A stretch of DNA of 20,825 nt from the IMG/VR virus record IMGVR_UViG_3300025305_000186, positions 1 through 20,825 of that record, one strand, 5' to 3'. Position 1 is the stretch's first letter. Every line of letters starts with the position of its first letter. Under the pieces are notes generated by a model, which was not told the origin of the DNA, ran no database searches, and was given only the letters and a program-made list of their open reading frames with translations. The stretch comes from a virus. Both the position numbers and the translations under genes were made by a program. This document shows, one piece after another, positions 1-8,194 of the stretch.

Positions 1-19
1 TGGCTTTGTAAAAATAATT

Positions 20-907
20 CTATCCGAACAGGTTATCTAAATCGCCATCCAGACCTAAGATTCCATCAAACAAAGCGTTATCTGGAGTCTTCTCTTCGGT
101 CTGGCTGTTAGCTCCACTAGCGGTTGTCGGTATGTTCCTGACATTCTTCATCTGGTCCAACATATCATTTTTAGCAGATGTGATAACATTAGCATTAGCC
201 TGATCACGATTCAATAGATAATCAATGTCTTCAAGAGTAAGCACATGTTTCTGTGCTTTTTCTTTAAAGGCATCAAACTGTTCATCAGTCATGCCCTTCT
301 TTTCTCTGAATTCATTTTCCATTGTTTTCTGTGAAGCCTGTTGCTGCATTTTAGCTGCATTAGCTTTTTCAGTTTGTACTATTTGTCCCACTCTATGCTT
401 AACGACCTTGTCTACCTGAGCATTCAAGACTTTTGCTGAATCAGAGTCGGGTTCTGTCATTGCTTCATTAGCATCAAACATAAAATCCTCATCTAATCCA
501 AACTGCTCTTGTACACTCTTGGGAGTACTACCTCCATTGACCAGATACTCACGAACATGCTCAACTAGCCCGCTATCGTTTTTCATTGCCTCAAGGACAG
601 GTACAAAAGGTTCCACCTCTTTATACTTGTCTCTCAGCTTAACGGCTTCACGACTACTATCTTTGTAGCGTTTTTTATAGGGATTACCGTCATCATCCCA
701 ACCCACATTATCGGAGCCAACAGTTTCTTGCTGGGTTACCTGCTCGGTGCCAACTTCCTGTCGGGTTGCCTCAGTGTTATCATCGGCAATTACGCCATTT
801 ACATTTTCTTCTAGAGCTTCAAAAAAGCCCTCAGAGGAGCCAAAAACTTCACTTTCAGCTTGATCAGCTGTCGGTATTGCTTCTGGGTTGCCTGCTGTTT
901 CTTCCAT
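20..907 (-). CDS. Probable capsid scaffolding protein
   Basis: I infer an internal scaffold that guides procapsid assembly and is lost before DNA packaging. The 295-aa product is strongly acidic and hydrophilic, has no membrane segment, and is rich in Gln, Asp and Glu. A charged helical stretch lies at about residues 155-250. The C-terminus is a short acidic and hydrophobic tail (ILGLDGDLDNLFG). Phage scaffolds have this composition and usually sit between the portal and major capsid genes, and this gene follows the portal by 29 bases. The ATG is preceded by AGGAG at good spacing. No catalytic motif is visible. It could instead be another head-assembly protein. The major capsid gene would be expected just left of the window. 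Confidence 0.6.
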   Translation of the reverse strand: MEETAGNPEAIPTADQAESEVFGSSEGFFEALEENVNGVIADDNTEATRQEVGTEQVTQQETVGSDNVGWDDDGNPYKKRYKDSSREAVKLRDKYKEVEPFVPVLEAMKNDSGLVEHVREYLVNGGSTPKSVQEQFGLDEDFMFDANEAMTEPDSDSAKVLNAQVDKVVKHRVGQIVQTEKANAAKMQQQASQKTMENEFREKKGMTDEQFDAFKEKAQKHVLTLEDIDYLLNRDQANANVITSAKNDMLDQMKNVRNIPTTASGANSQTEEKTPDNALFDGILGLDGDLDNLFG

Positions 908-936
908 TCTATTCTCCTATACTTTTGTTAATGTTA

Positions 937-3231
937 CTACTTTTTATTACTACCTTGCAAATTCTTTTTTGCAAACTGTAATTCTCTTGTTAAATCTTTC
1001 TTTGTAGAGTCTACCTCATTAGACATTACATTCTGTAGAAGCTTCTGCTTTGCTTCTGTTGAACGATAGGAATCCTTCATATCACCCTTGACTTCTTCCT
1101 TCTTTTTAGTGATCTCCATCTCAGCCTGCATGACCTTACCCTTAATTCCAGCCTGTACCAATTGTCTCTCAAGAGTTTCAATAGTACCTTCCTTATCTTT
1201 CAATGCTTCTTCCATCTGTCCCAACTGACCTTGTAATTGAGCATAAAGACTCTTACGCTTTGCTATCTGCTCTTTGTTTCTTACATCAGTTTCAGCAAGA
1301 ACTGCAATATCATCTATGACACCAAACTGCATAAGTTCCTTCAGTTCAGCAAGATATGCCCACCTATTTACTGGAAGCGTAGAACCAGCAACTATTCTTA
1401 CATCAAACTTAGCTGCCTGATAATCCATTGACTTCCCTATAGCCTGTCCCATATCATTATAGATTGGAATATTCAATTCCTGCTCACGCTGTTCCTGAAT
1501 AGCTGAAGGCTGTATAATTCTAAATCTTTTATTTGCACTATATACAGATTGGGATACTTGCATGATTACTTTCCCCAACTGCCTTAATGCTGGTTCAATG
1601 GAATGCTTCATCCATTGTTTAATTCTCCTGGTCCCATATTCATCTAATGCTAGCATACCCCTGAATGTCTCATGCTGTTGCTGAGTATCTCCCTGCATTG
1701 AAGAATAAATTCCAGCTAAGTATTCCATATCTGCTTTCCCCTGCTGAACAACAGAAAAGAATGCATTTGATAATGGAGCTGGCATGACTGGAGTAGGAGG
1801 AGCAGATCCTGGTCTAATAGGAAGTAATGCTCCTGGAGAAGAAGAATACTGTTCCCATAATTCTGGATCTATAGAACCCTCTTCATATAACCACCTAAGT
1901 GAAGATCCTAAAGATGCATTATGAACCATTATCTGGTGAGACTTGTTTATCTCTTTCTGCTTTCCTACCAGAGGAGCAACTGCAGATACTGGATATGGAG
2001 TTCCAGTCCATTTGTAATGAAATGGAATTACAGGATAATCAACTATATTCTCTGGGTATACTATCTCAGAAAGCAACTTATCACCTGCAACAATAGTCTG
2101 CCTTATTCTTATACCATAAAACTGTACACTGTCAACAACAGACTCCTGAAAAGCTTTATCCTTTAGAAGTATATTATATTCCTTCTCTGATATGATCTTA
2201 TTCTCAATCTGGGAAGCTGCAGCTTGTAACTGACTCATATATTCCTGCTCTGCAGCCTGTAACTGCTGTTGCATCATTTCCTGAGCTTTCTGCATCTCAA
2301 GCTCATATCTTTCAGGAATCATCTTCCCTTCCTGAACTGCTTGCTCCATTTGTTGCTGTTGTTCCAAAAGTCCAACTTCCATCTCAGCAGCCATTTCCTT
2401 CATTTTCACCTGTACCTGCTGCTGTATTGCCTTCAGCTGCTCCTTATTCGGAGGTAGTCTGTAAAATACATTTACATAAGAAATCTTTATCTTTTCATAG
2501 AGCTCAAATAATTCTAATGTCTGCTCCTGCTGTCCAGTTGCATCTATCCCCATATCCTCTGCAGTAGAATCATCTTTCAAGAATAGTTTCTGCTCACTGT
2601 CTGAAATAGCTCTTTCTGAGTAAGAATGGTCTCCATCTAAAGAGGAAGCACTATTTATCTTTCTCTTATATTGAGGGAAAAGCTTTATAACATGACTCTT
2701 TGGAAGCACCTTCCTTATTAAAACATATGATGCATCCTTGAACATCATATCTCTTGACTTTGGATCTACATATATATCAAAAGGTTCTGGCTGCTGAAGA
2801 ACAACCTCTCCCATTCCATTGTCCATATCTGAATCCACAGTAACAAGTATGTATCCTATAGACTTACAGATAGCATCATTTATCGCATTTGAATAAAGTG
2901 CGGAACCATCTGAAAGATGCCAGATATAATCTGTCAAATCTGAGAATACAGCCGCTACATCAGAGTCACTGCCTTCAACACCAATAGCCTGCCACCTTGG
3001 ACTATTTGCAGTTGCGTAGAAATTAAGCATCTCAACAACAGGCAGTATCCTATTAATTGTAAATGTAGGCATACCTTGTTCCTGCAAAGATGTTTTCTCA
3101 TTCTGGGATAACTGCTCATCATGAGCAAACTCGTACCCCTTCTGATTCACATACTGCCACTGGCTTCGTGTCCAGTTATTAGACATATTGTATAGTTCTC
3201 TTATCTGGTCTGCTTTTTTCTTCTTAGGCAT
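937..3231 (-). CDS. Portal protein, P22-like
   Basis: This is the dodecameric ring at the capsid vertex through which DNA enters and leaves. The 764 residues fit the long P22-type podovirus portals. The N-terminal part has the usual pattern: an FTINRI segment near 57-62, SPRW near 77-80, then a stem region with PEPFDIYVDPKSRD near 148-161. Residues 262-350 form a very Gln-rich, Glu-rich coiled coil. A second charged coiled coil near 665-735 could correspond to the C-terminal barrel of this family. The start ATG shares a base with the TAA of the small upstream gene (TAATG), so translation is coupled. The neighbours, TerL upstream and a scaffold candidate downstream, agree with the call. Confidence 0.85.
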   Translation of the reverse strand: MPKKKKADQIRELYNMSNNWTRSQWQYVNQKGYEFAHDEQLSQNEKTSLQEQGMPTFTINRILPVVEMLNFYATANSPRWQAIGVEGSDSDVAAVFSDLTDYIWHLSDGSALYSNAINDAICKSIGYILVTVDSDMDNGMGEVVLQQPEPFDIYVDPKSRDMMFKDASYVLIRKVLPKSHVIKLFPQYKRKINSASSLDGDHSYSERAISDSEQKLFLKDDSTAEDMGIDATGQQEQTLELFELYEKIKISYVNVFYRLPPNKEQLKAIQQQVQVKMKEMAAEMEVGLLEQQQQMEQAVQEGKMIPERYELEMQKAQEMMQQQLQAAEQEYMSQLQAAASQIENKIISEKEYNILLKDKAFQESVVDSVQFYGIRIRQTIVAGDKLLSEIVYPENIVDYPVIPFHYKWTGTPYPVSAVAPLVGKQKEINKSHQIMVHNASLGSSLRWLYEEGSIDPELWEQYSSSPGALLPIRPGSAPPTPVMPAPLSNAFFSVVQQGKADMEYLAGIYSSMQGDTQQQHETFRGMLALDEYGTRRIKQWMKHSIEPALRQLGKVIMQVSQSVYSANKRFRIIQPSAIQEQREQELNIPIYNDMGQAIGKSMDYQAAKFDVRIVAGSTLPVNRWAYLAELKELMQFGVIDDIAVLAETDVRNKEQIAKRKSLYAQLQGQLGQMEEALKDKEGTIETLERQLVQAGIKGKVMQAEMEITKKKEEVKGDMKDSYRSTEAKQKLLQNVMSNEVDSTKKDLTRELQFAKKNLQGSNKK

Positions 3232-3380
3232 TATTTCTTAACCTTCTTTTTATCATGACTCTCCCTAACTGGGTGAGGTGTACCTTCGTATGGTCATATA
3301 TGATATGAATCTGGAGGAGCTTTCTTCGGCTCCCTGTCACGCTTATCATGACCAAATATGTCTGCTCTCTTCTGTGCCAT
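3231..3380 (-). CDS. Tiny gene interrupted by an in-frame TGA
   Basis: From the ATG at 3380 the frame reads 28 residues (MAQKRADIFGHDKRDREPKK and so on), meets TGA at 3296-3294, and stays open for 20 more residues (PYEGTPHPVRESHDKKKVKK) to a TAA. Both ends make perfect TAATG overlaps: the ATG with the stop of the gene before it, and the distal TAA with the portal start. That suggests the full 49-codon frame was the gene. TGA is used as a normal stop elsewhere in the window, so the code is standard. The TGA is followed by C, the leakiest context in bacteria. It could be programmed readthrough, a recent nonsense mutation or a sequencing error. Function unknown; the product is basic. Confidence 0.5.
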
Positions 3381-3664
3381 TACTTTATCTTTGCCAAATC
3401 TTTCTTTACAGCCTCAGAGTACTTTTTCTGCAATCTCGTCTTACCTCTCAAGCCTCTTGAAACACTTTTCGCAACAGAAGCTCTTTCTGGAGATTTTGCC
3501 TTTTTATGTGGAACACATTTACCCTTCTTTAGATAACCATAACTTGCAGGACATTCCTGCATTGCCAGATTTCTTTTTCTTGACGCTGCTGTTGGTTTAG
3601 CTTTGGGAGGATCAAATATCTCGGCAATCAACTCTTTTTGTCTTTTATTTAATTTTGTAGCCAC
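3380..3664 (-). CDS. Small basic protein with a CP...KCVP motif
   Basis: The product is 94 aa, very Lys/Arg-rich, and unrecognised. I chose the GTG at 3664 because AGGAG lies six bases upstream; the TTG two codons earlier sits directly against that AGGAG. The N-terminal 35 residues look helical and charged. The middle carries CPASYGYLKKGKCVP, which resembles the Cys pair of the 49-aa protein encoded at 3825-3974. The rest is a Lys-rich tail. It lies in a chain of very small genes between terminase and portal, with its TAA sharing a base with the next ATG. A minor head or DNA-associated role is possible but not shown. Confidence 0.6.
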   Translation of the reverse strand: MATKLNKRQKELIAEIFDPPKAKPTAASRKRNLAMQECPASYGYLKKGKCVPHKKAKSPERASVAKSVSRGLRGKTRLQKKYSEAVKKDLAKIK

Positions 3665-3673
3665 TCCCAACTC

Positions 3674-3823
3674 CTAATATGATGATTTGGGTTTAGACTT
3701 ACCTGCAGACTTTGGACTATTACCACTTTTCGCATACTTTTTACCTCTTGGATAACAAAGTTTATGAGCTGCTTCTGGCGAATGACCATCCTTGATTAAT
3801 CTATCTACACATGCTTTTGGCAT
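3674..3823 (-). CDS. 49-aa basic protein with two cysteines
   Basis: The product (MPKACVDRLIKDGHSPEAAH, then KLCYPRGKKYAKSG and a Ser/Lys/Pro tail) has two Cys bracketing a short helix, pattern C-x17-C. The phrase Cys-Val-x-x-Leu-x-x-x-Gly-x-Ser...Ala-x-x-x-Cys looks like a compact conserved fold rather than chance coding. AGGAGG lies just before the ATG, an excellent ribosome site. The gap to the previous stop is one base. Its own TAG stop forms part of the AGGAG of the next gene. No function is known to me. Coding is well supported by signals and spacing. Confidence 0.7.
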   Translation of the reverse strand: MPKACVDRLIKDGHSPEAAHKLCYPRGKKYAKSGNSPKSAGKSKPKSSY

Positions 3824-3824
3824 A

Positions 3825-3974
3825 TTAACCTCCTCTTTTAGTTATGGGAACACACTTATTCCCTACTCTCTTTTTACCTGGAGGACAAGTATTATACTTC
3901 TTCCTTGTATCTCCAGTCTTTAGTTTACTTGTATCCTCTACGGATAAATCTTTAGTTGTAATTATATCTGCCAT
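3825..3974 (-). CDS. 49-aa basic protein with a CPPG...NKCVP motif
   Basis: The protein starts MADIITTKDLSVEDTSKLKT and ends in a Lys/Arg/Gly-rich tail. Its centre is CPPGKKRVGNKCVP, with the cysteines eleven residues apart. The 94-aa neighbour (3380-3664) has a similar motif, CPASYGYLKKGKCVP. The ATG overlaps the TAA of the 192-aa gene by one base (TAATG). The two Cys could form a disulphide knuckle or, in an oligomer, hold a metal. No function can be assigned. Confidence 0.65.
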   Translation of the reverse strand: MADIITTKDLSVEDTSKLKTGDTRKKYNTCPPGKKRVGNKCVPITKRGG

Positions 3975-4552
3975 TACTCATTTATAGCTTCAAAAACCCT
4001 ATCATTTGCTGTAGGCTTTTCTGTTGCCATATTACCTAAAACATCCTTCCACATAGCATCAAAATCTATTCTTTCACGAAAACTCATATCCTTTGTTTCA
4101 TCTCTATAAATTTGTGCCATTTTAAACGGACTCCAAATCTCTCCTTTTTTACTATATAAAGGATTATCACGAGGCATATATCCTGATTTCATCATGCTAG
4201 TACGTATATCACCTGATACCTCAAAAGGCAATTCCCTGTCTAGTTCACCCATTTTCCTAGATAAGTACTGTTGTCTTGGAGGTGCCCCAGAGCTACTTCT
4301 AGTAATGGTTCTTCTCTCAGACTGACCTTTGATATTAGTTCCAGAAATAACACCACCTTCCCTTGATATGTCTGATAGCCCTCTTTCATCCCATGCAGGA
4401 TTCCATTTACCTTCTTTAGTAAAAAGTGGAATATCTGGATAATCACCTTCCTTCTCAAATACAGGAGTACCAGGATCAGCAAAAATACTGTATAAACTAT
4501 CTCCCTTTGTAAAGTATGTTTCTAATTGTTTCTCTAAGTTAGGATCTGCCAT
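3974..4552 (-). CDS. Uncharacterised protein after TerL
   Basis: This is a soluble-looking 192-aa protein that I do not recognise. The start is the ATG at 4552 (MADPNLEKQ), which shares a base with the TerL TAA (TAATG). An in-frame ATG five codons upstream would lie inside terL without a better ribosome site. The N-terminal half is rich in Pro, Gly, Asp and aromatic residues. A Ser/Arg/Thr-rich low-complexity stretch lies near 77-92. The C-terminal third looks helical (FRERIDFDAMWKDVLGNMA). There is no membrane segment or catalytic motif. Position between TerL and portal suggests a packaging or head-completion role, by inference only. Confidence 0.65.
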   Translation of the reverse strand: MADPNLEKQLETYFTKGDSLYSIFADPGTPVFEKEGDYPDIPLFTKEGKWNPAWDERGLSDISREGGVISGTNIKGQSERRTITRSSSGAPPRQQYLSRKMGELDRELPFEVSGDIRTSMMKSGYMPRDNPLYSKKGEIWSPFKMAQIYRDETKDMSFRERIDFDAMWKDVLGNMATEKPTANDRVFEAINE

Positions 4553-6108
4553 TATGCTACTACCCAATCTCTTGCTTTAGGTTTCTTTTTATACCAATTA
4601 CCCTCTTTATCCTGACCTGCTGCCATGGGAGGATTAGCAAACTTGACTGCATAAGCAAGAGCATCTATGGTGTCATCGTGAGCCATTCTTGGTCCAAATG
4701 TTGTTATCTCTCTATGCAGATCATACTGAGTCTTCTTCAGATGTATCTGCCCTATTGAAAATCTTTGAGCTAATATCTCCTGTATCCTGTCCCTTTTGCT
4801 CATCCTGTTCCCTGGCTTTTCTGCCCTGTATCCAATAGAGAAGTCATTTCTTCTTCTCATCTCAGAGTTCAATGCTTGGAAGATAGGTTTGCTCATTGAG
4901 GTATCTTCTACCGTAAAGAGACTTGGTTTGAAACTTTTTGCATATTGGAACATATAATCTACTATACCCAACCTATGCTCTCCTGGGATTCCCAATACTG
5001 GTATAGACTGCTTTCGTATGTAATCAAGTACATAAATATTATTATCTGGAGTTACTGCTACAGCAATCATGACTGAAAAGTCAGAATCTCTTCTGGCAGA
5101 ATCTGTAGCTGGATCCACTCCTACAAATACATTGCATGGCAGAAATCCATTATTATTTGCATCTATAAAAGAAAGTCCAGTTTCCTCATCCAATTTGAAT
5201 GATCCATCCCAAAACTTTATGTGATCCCTTGTAAAGATAGCATCCTCTGCACTTTGAACCTCCATCATGTATTCCTGATAGAACTTCTGTGGAGAGCCTG
5301 AATCCTGGTAGAATTTCTTCTTTCTCTCCATCTCCTTCATTCCAAACCAATCTGGCCAGAGTGGTGTCCCATCATCCTGCAATGCTTTGTATGTTATGAC
5401 CTTCCAGCTAAATGGATTACCCCTCATGTTTGCCTGCTGATATCCAACAAGAATCTTCTGTATAAATGAATCATAGTGCACTGGAGTTCCATTTATTCTT
5501 AATCTTCCTGTTTTTGGTTCAAGTGCTGGAAACACGACTGCCGTGACCAGATTCGATATTTTAGAACGACTCTCAGGCGTAATAGTGTTATTCTCGTCTT
5601 CAAAATCATCCAGCACAATGAGATCATACCTTTTATGAAGCTTTGCCCCACCTCTTATCCCCGAAAGATTAGACTTAGAAATGAGTTTGCACCCATTTGT
5701 GAGTTCAATATCATCCTCAGTCCACTTTCTACCTTTTAAGTCTCCAAAGTAATATCTCACTTTATCATTAAATTCAAGGTGATACTTAATATAATCAAGA
5801 TTAGGGACAGAAATCTTTGAGCTTGCTGCCACCCAACCATAAAACAATGGCTCTTGAGTAAAGAGAAAATCATGAAGGATACTGCACTTAGTAAGAACAG
5901 TCTTCCCATGCCCTCTTGGTAAAATAACTGCCAACTGTCTAACACTTGCATCATCAACTGCATCTGCTACCTCATAATGAAAGAATGGAGTCTCACTTCT
6001 CTGAAAGTCGTCTGGAAGAAATAACTTGCCAAAAGCTATTAAGTCCTCATATGCTAACTTTAACTGTTCTTCAGCTTTCGTTATGTTCTGGGTATTGATG
6101 TTCGCCAT
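4552..6108 (-). CDS. terL: Terminase large subunit (TerL)
   Basis: This is the packaging motor: an ATPase pumps DNA into the procapsid and a nuclease cuts concatemers. All core motifs are visible in the 518 residues. Walker A is PRGHGKT at 64-70, Walker B is LIVLDDFED at about 163-171, and the coupling motif INGTP is at 205-209. The RNase H-like nuclease has GVDPATDS (Asp332), TVEDTS (Glu401) and HDDTIDALAYAV (Asp478/Asp479). The length is normal. The ribosome site is a weak AAGAAG. The first 38 bases overlap the end of the small gene upstream, and the stop overlaps the start of the next gene. It acts with the TerS candidate and the portal in this operon. Confidence 0.95.
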   Translation of the reverse strand: MANINTQNITKAEEQLKLAYEDLIAFGKLFLPDDFQRSETPFFHYEVADAVDDASVRQLAVILPRGHGKTVLTKCSILHDFLFTQEPLFYGWVAASSKISVPNLDYIKYHLEFNDKVRYYFGDLKGRKWTEDDIELTNGCKLISKSNLSGIRGGAKLHKRYDLIVLDDFEDENNTITPESRSKISNLVTAVVFPALEPKTGRLRINGTPVHYDSFIQKILVGYQQANMRGNPFSWKVITYKALQDDGTPLWPDWFGMKEMERKKKFYQDSGSPQKFYQEYMMEVQSAEDAIFTRDHIKFWDGSFKLDEETGLSFIDANNNGFLPCNVFVGVDPATDSARRDSDFSVMIAVAVTPDNNIYVLDYIRKQSIPVLGIPGEHRLGIVDYMFQYAKSFKPSLFTVEDTSMSKPIFQALNSEMRRRNDFSIGYRAEKPGNRMSKRDRIQEILAQRFSIGQIHLKKTQYDLHREITTFGPRMAHDDTIDALAYAVKFANPPMAAGQDKEGNWYKKKPKARDWVVA

Positions 6109-6280
6109 ACTTCTTCTTTAAAAACTTTACAAATTTCTTTTCACTCTTAGTGAAGTCAATATAATCCTTTAAACTGGTACTTAATACCTGTAAACCTGAA
6201 AACAAGTAGTCTAAACGCTCATTTACACCCTTTATTTCACGGATAATGTCATGTTTTGACACTACTCTACCATTTTTCAT
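6071..6280 (-). CDS. Small helical protein upstream of TerL
   Basis: The 69-aa protein is charged and predicted mostly helical (IIREIKGVNERLDYLFSGL and following), with a Lys-rich C-terminus. It could form a short coiled coil. It overlaps the start of terL by 38 bases, so the two are probably translationally coupled. No clear Shine-Dalgarno sequence precedes its ATG. Reading the minus strand, TTGTAA and CATATT lie 17 bases apart just before the ATG, so a promoter giving a nearly leaderless mRNA is conceivable. Function unknown. Confidence 0.6.
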   Translation of the reverse strand: MKNGRVVSKHDIIREIKGVNERLDYLFSGLQVLSTSLKDYIDFTKSEKKFVKFLKKKYGEHQYPEHNES

Positions 6281-6336
6281 GCTAGAATATGCAAAATATA
6301 AAGTTTATTTACAAAAAGAATCTTTTAAATTGTATT

Positions 6337-6696
6337 TTATCTATCTCCAGACAAAGGTACAGGATCTGGATACAGGTCTTCATCAGTTGTAGGATGCTCA
6401 CGTTGATACTGCTTCATAGCCTCTAGCTCAGACATCATTATAGCATCTTCCCCATGAAGTTCTATTAATCTATTCATCCTTCTCTCCTCAGTCCAGTAGT
6501 AATTGTCATAGAAACTATTTATAGCTTTAATAGTTTTTCCTCCATAGAAACCATCTGCCTTTAGTTCCTTACTCTGAGGATAGTACTGGAGAAGTTCCTG
6601 TGCTTTCTTGACATTTGCATTTGTCATTCCATCCTTAGTCTTTAAGGTCTCAAGTGCTTTGTGGACTTTCTCACTATATTCTCCTGTTAACGGCAT
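6337..6696 (-). CDS. Protein with a peptidoglycan-binding-like repeat
   Basis: Residues 29-62 of this 119-aa protein read NVKKAQELLQ...LKADGFYGGKTIKAINSFY. That follows the PG_binding_1 pattern: V-x-x-x-Q-x-x-L, then DG-x-x-G-x-x-T-x-x-A-x-x-x-F. The domain usually anchors enzymes or virion proteins to cell wall. Here it has no attached hydrolase. The remainder is acidic and helical and ends in a Pro-rich tail. AGGAG precedes the ATG at good spacing. It may be a virion protein that touches the cell wall at entry. The match is by motif only. Confidence 0.6.
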   Translation of the reverse strand: MPLTGEYSEKVHKALETLKTKDGMTNANVKKAQELLQYYPQSKELKADGFYGGKTIKAINSFYDNYYWTEERRMNRLIELHGEDAIMMSELEAMKQYQREHPTTDEDLYPDPVPLSGDR

Positions 6697-6722
6697 TTCA
6701 TTCTCCTATTTATGTACTTTCT

Positions 6723-7271
6723 TTAAAAATCGTTTATATCTATTCCAAATTTTTTAAGTGTTTTCTCAGCCTTCATCATATCCTCAAATAACTTACGGCT
6801 TTTCTCTGTTTTATGTTTAATAATATTTTTTATCATATTTGTTTCTTCAATTTTTCTCCCTGTGCCTCTGGAATGCATACCTAACGCACGACCACTAGTT
6901 CTAGCTGTATGACTCCCATAACTAATCCACGTAGGTATATAATCCCCCTCCAACAATTTCTTCTGGACTGAGGATGGTAAAGAATTTACCCCTTTTTGTA
7001 TTCTCTTAGCTGTTGCAATCTGCCCAATAAAAGGTAGAACCGCAGTTAATGACAAAGCTGCATCTCCAAATTCTCCCTCAAGAGCATATAGTGTTGCATC
7101 GGCTAAATCAGCTATATTACCATAAGCAGGAGTCATACCTGCTGCCATCAATGCATTATGTATATTTTTAGTTGATGCCTCTTCTTTCTTAGGGGGAAAT
7201 AAATCTACTGCAGTCTTATCAGCAGCAGTGGTCATTAGATCAAATGCCCTGTCATTCACCTGATTAGCCAC
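6723..7271 (-). CDS. Protein with a pre-toxin-like hydrophobic motif
   Basis: The 182-aa protein is not firmly assigned. Residues 45-90 read GMTPAYGNIADLADATLYAL, then EGEFGDAALSLTAVLPFIGQ. This resembles the linker that precedes toxin domains in bacterial polymorphic toxins (P-x-x-G-x-x-A-D...EG-x-x-x-D-A-A-L-S...P-x-x-G). The C-terminal 90 residues are basic (SYGSHTARTSGRALGMHS, then a Lys-rich helix) and show no nuclease motif I can name. The GTG start has AGGAG seven bases upstream and overlaps the TerS-like gene by eight bases. It could be a virion-carried effector or a membrane-active structural protein. Confidence 0.6.
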   Translation of the reverse strand: MANQVNDRAFDLMTTAADKTAVDLFPPKKEEASTKNIHNALMAAGMTPAYGNIADLADATLYALEGEFGDAALSLTAVLPFIGQIATAKRIQKGVNSLPSSVQKKLLEGDYIPTWISYGSHTARTSGRALGMHSRGTGRKIEETNMIKNIIKHKTEKSRKLFEDMMKAEKTLKKFGIDINDF

Positions 7272-7989
7272 TCTCTATCTCCTTAGGTCTCTCTACATCT
7301 TCCAGCTGCTTATCACTAAACCCTTGAAACTGTATACCAGTCAACTGCGTAAGCTTGGCTGTAGACTTGTCTTCAAGGTCTAATATATCAGATAACTTGA
7401 ACAAAGCCTTCAATTTAGTGTCATCTTTCTCTGAGAGGTCTGCAACTGCCTTTATACCTTCAAGTATGCTCTCTTGGGTGATTCCGAGCTTTTCCAGTAT
7501 AGGTTCTAGTTCTTTCTTCATAGCTTTCCTTATTCTTGTATATTTAATAAGTTCCGAACTCTTAAAATTAGCGTAATGAGGATCATTGGTAGGGAATGCC
7601 TTTATATAAGCTTCCTGTGGGCTCATGCCTGAAGTTACATAATTAACAAAAAGACTTTCATGCTTATTCAGTTTATTCCTCACTGGTGTCTTAGCATTGT
7701 TACCACTGATAGTATATATGTTCTCTCTCCTAGAGGAATCTACCTTTCCTGCAGATAAGTAAGTACCAGTACAGGTCCCTATATACTTTACAATCCTATT
7801 CTTACCCTTGGCTCTCTTTAACTCGCCTGACCTTAACACTTCCATATAACAGCCATCGTGTGCTTCTATCCATTGACCTACCTTGGCCTTCTTGATGTCA
7901 TTAGTTATATTGTTTAGTATATTGGCAGGCAATTCAGCCTCTTCCTCGTATACAGTGTGTGATAAGCCGTTAACTTTGTAATGTCTCAT
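7264..7989 (-). CDS. Probable terminase small subunit (TerS)
   Basis: TerS recognises the packaging site and delivers DNA to TerL. Residues from about 107 on read LNKHESLFVNYVTSGMSPQE, then AYIKAF and further helices. This matches the helix-turn-helix of TerS families (L-x-x-x-x-x-x-F-V-x-x-Y-x-x-x-G-x-x-x-x-x-A-Y). A helical segment follows at about 160-215, suited to oligomerisation. The N-terminal 105 residues form an extra domain, partly beta-rich (VKYIGTCTGTYL), that is uncommon in short TerS proteins. No clear ribosome site precedes the ATG. Position at the head of the packaging operon fits. TerS sequences are poorly conserved, so the call rests on the HTH and context. Confidence 0.7.
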   Translation of the reverse strand: MRHYKVNGLSHTVYEEEAELPANILNNITNDIKKAKVGQWIEAHDGCYMEVLRSGELKRAKGKNRIVKYIGTCTGTYLSAGKVDSSRRENIYTISGNNAKTPVRNKLNKHESLFVNYVTSGMSPQEAYIKAFPTNDPHYANFKSSELIKYTRIRKAMKKELEPILEKLGITQESILEGIKAVADLSEKDDTKLKALFKLSDILDLEDKSTAKLTQLTGIQFQGFSDKQLEDVERPKEIESG

Positions 7990-8008
7990 AGTAAGCGTAA
8001 GCGGCTTG

Positions 8009-8194
8009 TCAAGTTAGGGCTATATCTGTGGAACCCATTTGCATTTCCTCAATCATGTCTTCTTCATCTATTAAGTCTACAAGGTCTGTATCACTAACTT
8101 GAAAATGCATATCCTCATCTTCAATCTCCTCAGATATGTCATATATCTCACCATTTCTCTTACTATATCTTATCCTTAGTGTGTAGATCTGCAT
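8009..8194 (-). CDS. Small acidic protein, first gene of the leftward operon
   Basis: The 61-aa product begins with a short beta-like segment (MQIYTLRIRYSKRNGEIYDI) and continues as a very acidic stretch full of Asp, Glu and Met. It is unrecognised. There is no good Shine-Dalgarno sequence. It ends with TGA and leaves 19 bases to the TerS candidate. The acidic character would suit DNA mimicry or binding a basic partner, but nothing proves that. Confidence 0.5.
   Translation of the reverse strand: MQIYTLRIRYSKRNGEIYDISEEIEDEDMHFQVSDTDLVDLIDEEDMIEEMQMGSTDIALT

Noticed and set aside
3231-3380. Alternative genetic code with TGA as tryptophan
   Set aside because: TGA is a tight stop in several well-placed junctions (for example 13325, 16318 and 20228) and Trp is encoded by TGG throughout.
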